From assembly GCF_000772105.1 (NCBI RefSeq), contig NZ_CP009354.1, positions 2,666,001 to 2,730,000 of the forward strand: a stretch of 64,000 nucleotides of DNA, given 5' to 3'. Within the stretch, counting starts at the first letter, position 1; every line of letters starts with the position of its first letter. The notes under the pieces were generated by a model, which was given only the letters and a program-made list of their open reading frames with translations, was not told where the DNA came from and did not search any database. The translations under genes and the position numbers were made by a program. This DNA is from Vibrio tubiashii ATCC 19109. GTDB lineage: Bacteria > Pseudomonadota > Gammaproteobacteria > Enterobacterales > Vibrionaceae. Shown here in pieces: positions 1-9,008 of the stretch.

Positions 1-321
1 AGTCACAAGATGGTAACCTGGATCACTAATTAAAGGTGTACCTGCATCAGAAACTAATGCGATCGAGTGTCCAGCTAACAATTTATCGACTAACACTTGC
101 GCTTTTTGCTGTTCATTATGATCATGAAGGGCAAAAGTTTTAGTTTGAATACTGAAGTGAGACAATAGTTTACCAGTATGACGAGTATCTTCAGCAGCAA
201 CGAGGTCTACATTGGATAAAACTTCAATCGCTCGTTGAGTTATATCGCCTAAATTACCAATCGGCGTAGGCACGATATAGAGAGTTGGAACCTCAGTTGG
301 TAAGGTTTTGTTATCTGTCAT
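1..321 (-). CDS. rsmI: 16S rRNA (cytidine-1402 2'-O)-methyltransferase RsmI, N-terminal part
   Basis: The minus-strand frame opens at the ATG at 321 and runs off the left edge, giving the first ~107 residues. It shows the [14 protein letters not shown] start of the tetrapyrrole-methylase-like fold, then [13 protein letters not shown] and [15 protein letters not shown], all typical of RsmI. In the family this enzyme uses S-adenosylmethionine to 2'-O-methylate C1402 in the 16S rRNA decoding centre. It is divergent from lpoA with 63 bp between the starts, the same head-to-head arrangement as E. coli yraL/yraM. The truncation is only the window boundary. Confidence 0.95.
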   Translation of the reverse strand, partial: MTDNKTLPTEVPTLYIVPTPIGNLGDITQRAIEVLSNVDLVAAEDTRHTGKLLSHFSIQTKTFALHDHNEQQKAQVLVDKLLAGHSIALVSDAGTPLISDPGYHLVT

Positions 322-384
322 TTGTTTACCATCACTTCAACGATTAATATAGACACAATCTTATACGGAATTAATAAAGAACTC

Positions 385-2199
385 ATGGCCATGAATAACC
401 ACAAGCGTCTAAGTGTAACACGCTTACTGACTCCTGTAGCACTTGCTGTCACATTGGCAGCGTGTTCTTCTGCTCCTAAGACGCCGCGAAGTGTCGATAT
501 TACCTTAGATCCCAATCAATCGGTGCAAACCTATCTAATGCGCGCAGACAGCAGTCAGGGGAGCTTGCAAAATGATTGGCTAATCATGGCACTTAAAGCC
601 TCTATTGACTCAGGTGACCTTGTTCAATCTGAACTTTTAATCAAGCGTTTGGCTCGCCAGTCTTTAAACGACATGCAACAAGCTGAGTGGCAACTCGCCC
701 GTGCTGAACTGCTAGTCACTCAAGGGAACCATGCGGAAGCGTTACAAATACTTAACTTTAAACCATCATGGCAGCTAGGCGAAGATCAATGGCTTAACTA
801 CCACCAGTTGCGCTCCTCACTGTTTACCAAGCAGGGTGACTTCTTCAACGCGACACGCGAGCTCTCGTTGAGTAGCCAATATCTTCCAGAAAGTGAGCAA
901 GCTTTTGTTGCACAAGGAATTTGGAACAACCTTACTCAGTACTCCGCTTCGCAAATCGAAACCCTAAAGCAACAAGAGTCTGACCCGGTAATCTCCGGTT
1001 GGCTTGAGTTAACGGGTCTGACTAAGACTTTGGCGAACAATCTACCACAGCTAAAATCTGGCCTTGAACAATGGCTGCTAGACAACCCAACTCACCCTGG
1101 CACTACCTACACACCGCAAGCAGTGACTGATATTCTCGCGCTCGAAATCACTAAACCAGTAAACACTGCCTTGCTACTGCCACTCTCTGGCAAGTTTGCC
1201 AAGCAAGCTCAGTTGATCCGCGACGGATTTATCCTTGAAATGATGAACGACGGAGAGCGGGATGAAAACGCCACACTAACGGTCATTGATACCAACGCTA
1301 CTTCTATCGAAGAGCTTGAAGCAACATTGGTAGAAAAACAGATTGATTCAGTGGTCGGCCCGCTATTAAAAAGCAACATAGAAAAACTACAGCAAGCTCA
1401 AGCCAGCTTTGCCAACCCACTCCCAACGCTGGCACTTAACATTCCGGATGAAGTTGAAGCGGGTAACAACACTTGCTACTTAGCCCTATCGCCAGAGCAA
1501 GAAGTGGCACAAGCGGCTAAGCATTTAGCCCAGCAAGGCTACCAATACCCGTTAATCCTTGCGCCACAAGGGCGTTTGGGGTCACGAGTTGTCGAAGCGT
1601 TCGAGCAAGAGTGGCATAAGCACAGTGAGAATAAGGTTGCGGTAAACCTCTTCGGTGACAAGCGTCAACTCCAACGCGATATCAACAAAGTATTTGGCTT
1701 GCAAAGTAGCCAACAACACATTGCTCAGATGGAATCACTACTCAGCATTCCACTGGAAAGCCAACCGCGTAGCCGCCGTGATATCGATGCGGTTTACATA
1801 GTCGCAAACGGCTCTGAACTTACGCTGATTAAGCCATTTATTGAAGTAGCGATTAACCCTGATACAGTGCCACCTAAACTCTACTCGAACTCACGCAGTA
1901 ACAGTGGTCGCCAGCAATACGAAGATCTTTCGGGTGTGATGTATAGCGATATCCCGCTACTGATTCAACCTGATGCCGCATTGAAAGCTCAAATAGACCA
2001 ACTTTGGCCAAAAGATTCCAATGCCGAGAAGCGCCTTCAAGCATTGGGAATGGATGCTTACCGTTTAATGGAGCACCTACCACAAATGAAAGTCGTGCAT
2101 GATTACACGGTTGATGGCAACACGGGTGTGTTGAGCATCAATGAAGATTGCATCGTCCAACGTGAAATCAGCTGGGCGGAGCACAGTGCTACTCAGTAA
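385..2199 (+). CDS. lpoA: Penicillin-binding protein activator LpoA (outer-membrane lipoprotein)
   Basis: This 604-residue lipoprotein has a signal peptide ending in the lipobox LAAC (Cys27), so it should be anchored in the outer membrane. The N-terminal half is helical with TPR-like repeats and the C-terminal half (from about residue 260) looks like a periplasmic-binding-protein fold, as in LpoA. The family activates the peptidoglycan synthase PBP1A from the outer membrane. The frame is open from 322, but ATG 385 (or 391, two codons on) is preferred because it begins a proper lipoprotein signal and follows an AAAGAA-type ribosome site. It is first in the lpoA-yraN-diaA-dolP operon; yraN begins inside its last codons. 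Confidence 0.93.
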   Translation: MAMNNHKRLSVTRLLTPVALAVTLAACSSAPKTPRSVDITLDPNQSVQTYLMRADSSQGSLQNDWLIMALKASIDSGDLVQSELLIKRLARQSLNDMQQAEWQLARAELLVTQGNHAEALQILNFKPSWQLGEDQWLNYHQLRSSLFTKQGDFFNATRELSLSSQYLPESEQAFVAQGIWNNLTQYSASQIETLKQQESDPVISGWLELTGLTKTLANNLPQLKSGLEQWLLDNPTHPGTTYTPQAVTDILALEITKPVNTALLLPLSGKFAKQAQLIRDGFILEMMNDGERDENATLTVIDTNATSIEELEATLVEKQIDSVVGPLLKSNIEKLQQAQASFANPLPTLALNIPDEVEAGNNTCYLALSPEQEVAQAAKHLAQQGYQYPLILAPQGRLGSRVVEAFEQEWHKHSENKVAVNLFGDKRQLQRDINKVFGLQSSQQHIAQMESLLSIPLESQPRSRRDIDAVYIVANGSELTLIKPFIEVAINPDTVPPKLYSNSRSNSGRQQYEDLSGVMYSDIPLLIQPDAALKAQIDQLWPKDSNAEKRLQALGMDAYRLMEHLPQMKVVHDYTVDGNTGVLSINEDCIVQREISWAEHSATQ

Positions 2200-2551
2200 G
2201 CGCGCTCAGGGGCAACATTACGAAGCTGCAGCTGAAAAGCATCTTATCAGTTGCGGCTTATCGCCAATTGAGAGAAACTTCCTTATCAAAGGAGGCGAAC
2301 TCGACCTGATTATGAAAGATGGCGAGACGATCGTTTTTGTCGAAGTTCGCTACCGTAAAAGCCAAACTTATGGACATGCTGCGGAAACAGTGACCGCCAG
2401 CAAAATGAAAAAGCTCATCAAAACCGCCACGCTGTGGCTGAGCAAAAACGGCTTATCTATCTATTCAACCGATTTTCGCTTTGACTTAGTGGCTATCCAT
2501 CAGCAAGGCGAGCAAATCGAGTGGATCAAAAACGCAATTACTCAAGGATAA
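2186..2551 (+). CDS. yraN: YraN family endonuclease-like protein (UPF0102)
   Basis: About 121 residues with the UPF0102 signature: GGELDLIMKDGETIVFVEVRYR, a restriction-endonuclease-like core with Asp, Glu and Lys/Arg positions. No cellular role is firmly known. The frame is open from an ATG at 2141 inside lpoA, but a GTG at 2186 is preferred because GGGCGGAG lies just upstream and the protein then begins close to where homologues do. It overlaps the end of lpoA by 14 bp, which suggests translational coupling. The next gene, diaA, starts three bases after its stop. Confidence 0.88.
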   Translation: MLLSKRAQGQHYEAAAEKHLISCGLSPIERNFLIKGGELDLIMKDGETIVFVEVRYRKSQTYGHAAETVTASKMKKLIKTATLWLSKNGLSIYSTDFRFDLVAIHQQGEQIEWIKNAITQG

Positions 2552-3145
<594 letters not shown>

Positions 3146-3148
3146 GTT

Positions 3149-3718
3149 ATGAAGATGTTTAAAGGCTTATTGCTGTCATTTTTCGCCCTCAGTCTGACGG
3201 GTTGTGCAGGTCTGTTTGTCGCAGGTGCGGCAACAACAGCCAGCATTGTGATTGATCCAAGAACGACTCAAGAGATCTGGGACGACAATAACATTGAGTT
3301 TGAAATTGCAGGTATCGGCAACAAAGCACCGTTCAGAGGCAACGCACGTATTACTGCTAGCTCTTACAATGGCAACGTGGTTTTAATGGGGCAAGCGAAT
3401 ACCGAGCAGCTTAAGCGTGAGATTGAAAGTCGCGCGCGTGACATTAAAGGCGTCGAGAACATATATAACCAGCTGCGCGTTAAAGCGCCGCTCTCTGTTG
3501 GCGAGATCAGTCACGACAGTTGGATCACCACTAAGGTTAAATCCGCTTTAATTGCCAACTCTGAATTAAGTGGAACTAAAATCAAGGTCATCACCGAAGA
3601 CAAAGAAGTCTTCCTACTTGGCTATGTCTCAGATGAACATGCGAATATCGCGACCGATGTGGCGCGCAATATATCTGGAGTAAAACAGGTGGTAAAAGCA
3701 TTCCATCAGGGAAGCTAA
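3149..3718 (+). CDS. dolP: Outer-membrane lipoprotein DolP, two BON domains
   Basis: 189 residues. The signal peptide ends in LTGC (Cys19), so this is a lipoprotein. Two BON domains follow, about residues 45-115 and 120-189, each with the alpha-beta pattern and a conserved glycine (for example YNGNVVLMGQ and DKEVFLLGYVSD). DolP (YraP) supports outer-membrane integrity and the BAM machinery at division sites in E. coli. It is last in the operon, three bases after diaA, and is followed by a strong bidirectional terminator. Confidence 0.92.
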   Translation: MKMFKGLLLSFFALSLTGCAGLFVAGAATTASIVIDPRTTQEIWDDNNIEFEIAGIGNKAPFRGNARITASSYNGNVVLMGQANTEQLKREIESRARDIKGVENIYNQLRVKAPLSVGEISHDSWITTKVKSALIANSELSGTKIKVITEDKEVFLLGYVSDEHANIATDVARNISGVKQVVKAFHQGS

Positions 3719-3733
3719 GCGAATCGCAGATAC

Positions 3734-3762
3734 AAAAAAGCAGCGCTAGGCGCTGCTTTTTT
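3734..3762. terminator. Bidirectional intrinsic terminator between dolP and sspB
   Basis: A 7-bp GC-rich stem (GCAGCGC/GCGCTGC, loop TAG) is flanked by A6 on the left and T6 on the right. It can stop dolP transcription rightward and sspB transcription leftward. Confidence 0.9.
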
Positions 3763-3763
3763 A

Positions 3764-4258
3764 TTATTTAACGACTCTAAGACTCGGTCGACCTTTAGGT
3801 CTTGGCGGCTCGTCATCACCCACTGTCGCATCTGCGGTTTCTGGTTCTGGCTCCACCTCTGTCGCAACTGACAATGGTTGAGGCTCGTCAGATACCTCTT
3901 CAATGCCTTCTTCCTCGTATTCAGCCATGTAAGCCTCTTCAGGCTCAAACATCGTACCTGCGCCGTTTTCACGTGCGTAGATAGCTTGTACTGCATACAG
4001 AGGAACAATCACTGAGTGAGGGCGACCACTAAAGCGAGCATTGAAGGTAATCGCTTCGTTGCCTAACTCTAAATTACCCACCGCTCTCGGAGCGATATTA
4101 AGGATAATCTGACCGTCTTGAACAAACTCCAAAGGTACACGTACACCAGGTAATTCTGCTGCCACAACCAAGTGTGGAGTTAAATCGTTATCCACCAGCC
4201 AATCATAGAATGCACGAAGCATGTATGGTCGGCGTGGTGTCATGTTTGCTATATCCAT
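3764..4258 (-). CDS. sspB: ClpXP protease specificity-enhancing factor SspB
   Basis: 164 residues. The N-terminal two-thirds is the SspB fold (RPYMLRAFYDWLVDN, then VPLEFV and ILNIAPRAV), which binds ssrA tags. A long acidic flexible linker (EEEGIEEVSDEP...) follows, and the tail PKGRPSLRVVK is the C-terminal ClpX-binding motif. SspB tethers tagged proteins from stalled ribosomes to ClpXP. It lies 11 bp after sspA, as in E. coli. Confidence 0.95.
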   Translation of the reverse strand: MDIANMTPRRPYMLRAFYDWLVDNDLTPHLVVAAELPGVRVPLEFVQDGQIILNIAPRAVGNLELGNEAITFNARFSGRPHSVIVPLYAVQAIYARENGAGTMFEPEEAYMAEYEEEGIEEVSDEPQPLSVATEVEPEPETADATVGDDEPPRPKGRPSLRVVK

Positions 4259-4269
4259 CTTCTCGCCAA

Positions 4270-4905
4270 TTAACGAGCTAGACGCATTTCACGTTCAGCT
4301 TCAGTTAGAGAAGCTAGGAATGAATCACGTTCGAATACGCGGTTCATGTAAACTTTTAGTTCTTTAGAACCTGGGCCTACCAACTCGATACCAAGTTGAG
4401 GTAGACGCCATAGTAACGGTGCTAAGTAACAGTCAATTAGGCTGAACTCTTCGCTCATGAAATATTCGTACTCAGCAAAAACTGGGCCTAGAGTTAGCAG
4501 GTCATTACGTAGTTTGTTACGTGCTGCTTCTGCTTCTTCTGCGTTACCTTTTACGATTTTCTCAGCAAGCGTGTACCAGTTTTTCTCAATACGGAAGATC
4601 ATTAGACGGCTGTTACCACGAGCAACTGGGTAAACTGGCATCAATGGTGGATGAGGGAAACGCTCATCTAGGTATTCCATGATGATCTTTGAATCGTAAA
4701 GCGCTAGTTCACGGTCTACTAACGTTGGTACTGTCTTGTACGGGTTAAGTTCAATAAGCTCCGCAGGTAGATTTGCTTCATCTACGAGTTCTACTTCAAC
4801 GCTTACACCTTTCTCTGCTAGAACAATACGTACCTGATGGCTATACATATCAGATGCACTTGAAAATAGAGTCATCACAGAACGTTTATTGGCAGCTACA
4901 GCCAT
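4270..4905 (-). CDS. sspA: Stringent starvation protein A (GST-fold RNA polymerase-associated)
   Basis: 211 residues with an N-terminal thioredoxin-like half (MTLFSSASDMYSHQVRIVLAEKG) and an all-helical C-terminal half, the glutathione-S-transferase fold without catalytic residues. SspA binds RNA polymerase and alters transcription in stationary phase in E. coli. The frame stays open to a GTG at 4920, but ATG 4905 is chosen because GGAGG lies just upstream of it, inside the longer version. It forms a unit with sspB and is preceded by the petC terminator, so it probably has its own promoter. Confidence 0.95.
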   Translation of the reverse strand: MAVAANKRSVMTLFSSASDMYSHQVRIVLAEKGVSVEVELVDEANLPAELIELNPYKTVPTLVDRELALYDSKIIMEYLDERFPHPPLMPVYPVARGNSRLMIFRIEKNWYTLAEKIVKGNAEEAEAARNKLRNDLLTLGPVFAEYEYFMSEEFSLIDCYLAPLLWRLPQLGIELVGPGSKELKVYMNRVFERDSFLASLTEAEREMRLAR

Positions 4906-4934
4906 GGAGCCCTCCAGCACACTTACAAATATAA

Positions 4935-4965
4935 AAACAATGGAGGCTAAGCCTCCATTGTTAAG
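4935..4965 (-). terminator. Intrinsic terminator after petC
   Basis: On the minus strand a 13-bp stem (AACAATGGAGGCT/AGCCTCCATTGTT) is followed by a T-rich run (TTTATATTTG). It separates the petABC operon from sspA-sspB. Confidence 0.8.
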
Positions 4966-5002
4966 TTCAAAAATTGGGAATTAGCACAGTATGATAGCAC
5001 AA

Positions 5003-5740
5003 TTAGTGCACATCACGCCAATACTCTTTCTTCAGTAGCACAACAACAATCGTGAAGATGACTAGGAAAGCCATTACCCACCAACCTAGCGCATGACGCT
5101 CTAGTTTCACTGGGTCACCTGAGTACTCCAAGAAGTTAACCAAATCACGTACTGCTTGGTCGTATTCTTCATTGTTTAGCTCACCGGTTCCATCAGCTTC
5201 AATACCAACCACTTTTGTCACTTCTTTGCCATCTACGACATGAGTTTCAAAAACTGGCTTAGGAATGCCTTGCAGCTCTTCTAGCACATGAGGCATACCA
5301 ACACTTGGGAAAACAATGTTGTTAACGCCAAACGGACGGCTTGGGTCCTCATAGAATGAACGTAGGTAAGTGTATAGCCAATCCGTACCACGGACACGAG
5401 CAACCAGTGTTAGATCTGGCGGTGGAGCACCAAACCATTTCGCTGCTGACTTCTCAGGAATCGAGTTTTCCATCAAGTCACCCACTTTCGCTTCTGGGTC
5501 AAAGATTAGGTTTTCTTTAAGCAGTTCAACTGGGATACCAATATCACGAGCGACACGCTCATAACGTTGGTATTGAGCTGAGTGACAACCGAAACAGTAG
5601 TTCATAAACAGTTTCGCGCCATTTTGCAGTGAAGCTTGGTCACTCAGATCGTTGTTTGCTTTATCAAGTGGTACGTTCGCACCCGCTGCCATCGCCAATG
5701 AAGGCAGCATTGCAAATAAAATTACAATCCATTTTTTCAT
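5003..5740 (-). CDS. petC: Ubiquinol-cytochrome c reductase, cytochrome c1 subunit
   Basis: 245 residues. A cleavable signal peptide (...LPSLAMA) is followed by a CFGCH haem-c motif near residue 50. The long periplasmic domain resembles cytochrome c1, and a single membrane segment near residues 220-240 anchors the protein before a basic end. It passes electrons from the Rieske centre to cytochrome c in complex III. Its ATG overlaps the petB stop by four bases, so translation is probably coupled. It ends the petABC operon. Confidence 0.95.
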   Translation of the reverse strand: MKKWIVILFAMLPSLAMAAGANVPLDKANNDLSDQASLQNGAKLFMNYCFGCHSAQYQRYERVARDIGIPVELLKENLIFDPEAKVGDLMENSIPEKSAAKWFGAPPPDLTLVARVRGTDWLYTYLRSFYEDPSRPFGVNNIVFPSVGMPHVLEELQGIPKPVFETHVVDGKEVTKVVGIEADGTGELNNEEYDQAVRDLVNFLEYSGDPVKLERHALGWWVMAFLVIFTIVVVLLKKEYWRDVH

Positions 5741-7002
5741 TTGAATGTCACCCTTTCTGGTAGTGGCTTAGTCGCTTCGTTCTTACTGTAGAAGTACAGC
5801 AGTACGAAGAACATGAAGTAAGCTAAGCTGAAGATCTGAGCTAATAGCGTGTATGTTGGTGTTGCTGGTAGCGCACCAAGAATACCCAACGCGATAAAGC
5901 TGATCGTGAACTGGATGATATTGAATAAATGGAACTTACTGCGGTAGCGGTAAGAACGTACACGACAACGGTCTAACCAAGGTAGTACAAATAGAACCGC
6001 AATCGATGCACCCATCGCGATAACACCTAGTAGCTTATCCGGAACCGCACGTAGAATCGCGTAGAACGGAGTGAAGTACCATACAGGAGCAATGTGCTCA
6101 GGTGTTTTCAGTGGGTTTGCTGCTTCAAAGTTAGGTGGCTCAAGGAAGTAACCGCCCATCTCTGGGTTGAAGAACAGCACATAACAGAAGAAGAATAGGA
6201 AACCGGCTACACCAACCATATCTTTCACAGTCCCGTACGGGTGGAAAGGAATAGAATCGATGATGTCGTATTTCTTAGTGTAATCGTTATGGAATGGGAA
6301 CTGAGTCTTGTAGTCATCGCCCATTGTACCTTTAGGTAGCTTAGTTTCGATACCATCAGGGTTGTTTGAACCTACTTCGTGCAGTGCTAGTACGTGAAGA
6401 ACGATTAGCAGTAATAGAACGATAGGCAGAGCAATTACGTGTAGTGCAAAGAAGCGGTTTAGCGTTGCACCAGAGATAACGTAGTCACCACGAATCCATA
6501 GCGTTAGGTCATCACCAATAACAGGAATCGCACCAAATAGAGAGATGATTACCTGTGCACCCCAGTAAGACATCTGTCCCCAAGGTAGTAAGTAGCCCAT
6601 AAACGCTTCTGCCATCAACACTAGGAAGATAAGCATACCGAAGATCCACAGTAGCTCACGAGGCTTCTGGTATGAACCGTAGATAAGGCCGCGGAACATG
6701 TGCAGGTAGACAACAACGAAGAAGGCTGACGCACCTGTAGAGTGCATATAACGCAGCAACCAACCGTATTCAACATCACGCATGATGTATTCGATTGAGG
6801 CAAAGGCTCCGTCACCAGAAGGAACGTAGTTCATTGTTAACCAGATACCGGTTAGGATTTGGTTAACCAAGACAAGCATCGCTAGCGAGCCAAATAGATA
6901 CCAGAAGTTAAAGTTCTTTGGCATCGGGTACTCAGAAAGGTGCTTCTTGTACGCATTCATTGCGGGTATGCGTTTTTCTACCCAATCAAGTAGAGCTTGC
7001 AT
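5737..7002 (-). CDS. petB: Ubiquinol-cytochrome c reductase, cytochrome b subunit
   Basis: 421 residues with about eight to nine hydrophobic helices. The b-haem histidines are in the LRYMHSTGASAFF and FFALHVIALP helices. The Qo-site motif PEWY of mitochondrial proteins appears as PVWYFTPFYAILR. It is the integral membrane core of complex III and carries both quinone sites. The start overlaps the petA stop by one base. Confidence 0.96.
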   Translation of the reverse strand: MQALLDWVEKRIPAMNAYKKHLSEYPMPKNFNFWYLFGSLAMLVLVNQILTGIWLTMNYVPSGDGAFASIEYIMRDVEYGWLLRYMHSTGASAFFVVVYLHMFRGLIYGSYQKPRELLWIFGMLIFLVLMAEAFMGYLLPWGQMSYWGAQVIISLFGAIPVIGDDLTLWIRGDYVISGATLNRFFALHVIALPIVLLLLIVLHVLALHEVGSNNPDGIETKLPKGTMGDDYKTQFPFHNDYTKKYDIIDSIPFHPYGTVKDMVGVAGFLFFFCYVLFFNPEMGGYFLEPPNFEAANPLKTPEHIAPVWYFTPFYAILRAVPDKLLGVIAMGASIAVLFVLPWLDRCRVRSYRYRSKFHLFNIIQFTISFIALGILGALPATPTYTLLAQIFSLAYFMFFVLLYFYSKNEATKPLPERVTFK

Positions 7003-7595
7003 TATGCCTCCCCTTCTTCGTCAACACCGATAATAATCTTGGTATCACTTAAGTATTGGTGTTTTGGAACAACTAGGTTTAATGGCGCTGGTACGCCTTG
7101 GAAAACACGACCTGCCATGTCGAACTTAGAGCCGTGACACGGACAGAAGAAACCTGATTTAACACCCTGAACTTGCTCATTAAAACTGTCAGGCAAATAC
7201 GTTGGAGAACAACCAAGGTGTGTACAGATACCTACCGCAACAAAATACTCTGGCTTAATTGAGCGATAAGCGTTCTGAGCATAAGTTGGTTGTTGTTCTT
7301 CTGCTGAAGATGGGTCACGAAGCTGACCATCGATAGCTTTTAATCCTTCAACTACAGACTGTGCACGACGGACAACCCATACAGGTTTACCACGCCATTC
7401 AACACGTACCATTTGCCCTTCTTCAAGTTTACCGATATCAACTTCAACAGGGGCACCTGCAGCTTTGGCTTTTTCACTTGGGTTCCAAGATTTAATAAAA
7501 GGAACGGCGACAGCAGCTGCTCCTAAACCACCCACAACGGCTGTTGTAGCGGTTAAGAAACGTCTGCGACCGTTATTTAAAGGCGCATTGCTCAT
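7002..7595 (-). CDS. petA: Ubiquinol-cytochrome c reductase, Rieske iron-sulfur subunit
   Basis: 197 residues. The N terminus has a twin-arginine-like segment (GRRRFLTATT) before a hydrophobic anchor. The Rieske ligands are in CTHLGC and CPCHG near residues 125-150, coordinating a [2Fe-2S] cluster. The frame extends upstream to 7661, but ATG 7595 is preferred: GGGAG lies before it and the protein then has the usual family length. It is the first gene of petABC, preceded by a good sigma-70 promoter at 7695-7723. Confidence 0.95.
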   Translation of the reverse strand: MSNAPLNNGRRRFLTATTAVVGGLGAAAVAVPFIKSWNPSEKAKAAGAPVEVDIGKLEEGQMVRVEWRGKPVWVVRRAQSVVEGLKAIDGQLRDPSSAEEQQPTYAQNAYRSIKPEYFVAVGICTHLGCSPTYLPDSFNEQVQGVKSGFFCPCHGSKFDMAGRVFQGVPAPLNLVVPKHQYLSDTKIIIGVDEEGEA

Positions 7596-7694
7596 CCAAA
7601 CATTCTCCCATTTGCTCCTTGTGGATTTATTGTTATTCCGCTTAAAGAGCATGGCTAACAAAATACGAATTTAGTTGTATTTATTTGATGCCAA

Positions 7695-7723
7695 ATGATA
7701 AATAAAACCCTACTTTTTGACAA
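7695..7723 (-). promoter_or_regulatory. Predicted sigma-70 promoter for petABC
   Basis: On the minus strand the -35 is TTGTCA (7723-7718) and the -10 is TATCAT (7700-7695), each 5/6 to consensus, with a 17-bp spacer. The predicted start is near 7688, giving a leader of about 93 bases before the petA ATG. The rest of the 330-bp gap between rpsI and petA (7596-7925) holds only the rpsI terminator; I see no gene in it. Confidence 0.6.
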
Positions 7724-7846
7724 GATAAAGCTACCTTTTTGTAACATTTGTGAAGCGAATCGCCAGTGAGGTCACAAAAGGAGGATAAGTAAGAGAAATC
7801 AAATGATAAGTGGCGCTAGGAAAGGATTTTTTTAACGGACAGAAAC

Positions 7847-7875
7847 AAAAAAGCCTGGCAAGAAGCCAGGCTTTT
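7847..7875 (-). terminator. Intrinsic terminator after rpsI
   Basis: A stem AAAAGCCTGGC/GCCAGGCTTTT with a short loop is followed on the minus strand by a T-run. It separates the ribosomal-protein pair from petABC. Confidence 0.88.
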
Positions 7876-7925
7876 GGTACCACGTTCCAATGTAAACATT
7901 GGAAGCGAATCTTTTCGAAAAAAGA

Positions 7926-8318
7926 TTAACGCTTAGAGAACTGTGGACGACGACGTGCTTTACGTAGACCAACTTTCTTACGTTCAACGCAACGAGCGTC
8001 ACGAGTAACGTAACCCGCAGCACGTAGAGTAGGACGTAGAGACTCATCGTATTCCATTAGAGCGCGAGTGATACCGTGACGGATAGCACCTGCTTGACCA
8101 GAAATACCGCCACCTTTAACAGTAACGTATAGGTCTAGTTTCTCAGTTAGTTCAACTAGCTCTAGAGGCTGTTTAACAACCATGCGAGAAGTTGGACGAC
8201 CGAAGTACTCATCAAGGCTACGCTTGTTGATTACGATGTTGCCGCTGCCTGGTTTAACAAAAACACGTGCAGCTGAGCTTTTGCGACGGCCAGTACCGTA
8301 GTATTGATTATCTGCCAT
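7926..8318 (-). CDS. rpsI: 30S ribosomal protein S9
   Basis: 130 residues, the normal length. It begins [19 protein letters not shown] and ends with the basic tail RRRPQFSKR, whose last residues reach the P-site tRNA in the ribosome. It follows rplM by 16 bp, the universal L13-S9 pair. Confidence 0.98.
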   Translation of the reverse strand: MADNQYYGTGRRKSSAARVFVKPGSGNIVINKRSLDEYFGRPTSRMVVKQPLELVELTEKLDLYVTVKGGGISGQAGAIRHGITRALMEYDESLRPTLRAAGYVTRDARCVERKKVGLRKARRRPQFSKR

Positions 8319-8334
8319 TGTTCGAAATCCCCGA

Positions 8335-8763
8335 TTAGATGTCTAGTACTTGAGGTTGTTGAGCAACATGGTTGTGCTCAGCGCCAGCGTAAACTTTCAG
8401 CTTACGGTACATAGCACGGCCAAGAGGACCACGTGGTAGCATACCTTTAACTGCTAGCTCAAGAGCCATCTCTGGCTTGCGATCAATTAGCTTCTCGAAG
8501 CTGATTGATTTTAGGCCGCCAGGGAATTCAGTGTGACGGTAGTAAATCTTACCTTTAGCCTTGTTACCAGTTACAGTAACTTTCTCCGCGTTAACAACGA
8601 TGATGTAATCACCAGTGTCACAGTGTGGAGTGTATTCAGCTTTGTGTTTGCCACGTAGGCGAGATGCAATTTCACTTGCTAGACGGCCAAGAGTTTTACC
8701 TTCAGCGTCTACAACGTACCAGTCGCGTTTTACAGTTTCTGGTTTAGCAACGAAAGTTTTCAT
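8335..8763 (-). CDS. rplM: 50S ribosomal protein L13
   Basis: 142 residues from ATG 8763 ([20 protein letters not shown]), exactly the family length. An open extension to 8841 is not credible as coding. It shows YRHTEFPGG and the MLPRGPLGR motif of L13, an early assembly protein of the 50S subunit. It is first in rplM-rpsI, with a leader of about 150 bases after the promoter at 8923-8951. Confidence 0.98.
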   Translation of the reverse strand: MKTFVAKPETVKRDWYVVDAEGKTLGRLASEIASRLRGKHKAEYTPHCDTGDYIIVVNAEKVTVTGNKAKGKIYYRHTEFPGGLKSISFEKLIDRKPEMALELAVKGMLPRGPLGRAMYRKLKVYAGAEHNHVAQQPQVLDI

Positions 8764-8922
8764 GCTAATAATAACCCGTTCAATAATTAAATTTACACTT
8801 AAGGAGCTTTCGCTCCCACTGACTAAGAGTCCAGTTAACACCCCTTCGAGTGATTGGCACTCTCGACCCGTTATGTCGAAATACCTTCGATAATAAGGTC
8901 TGCAGTAACGGTGGGTCGCAGG

Positions 8923-8951
8923 ATTATAGAGAAGTCAGTAGAAAAAATCAC
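8923..8951 (-). promoter_or_regulatory. Predicted sigma-70 promoter for rplM-rpsI
   Basis: On the minus strand there is a perfect TATAAT at 8928-8923 and a GTGATT -35 at 8951-8946 with 17-bp spacing. A GC-containing stretch follows the -10. The transcript leader before rplM is about 150 bases and contains GTGGGAGCGAAAGCTCC-type pairing, which could serve in autoregulation by the ribosomal proteins; that last point is inference. Confidence 0.6.
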
Positions 8952-9008
8952 CTCTTTTCGCGTGAAAATTTCATTTTTTTTCAATTGAGCACAGTTCGCT
9001 TCCGCCAG

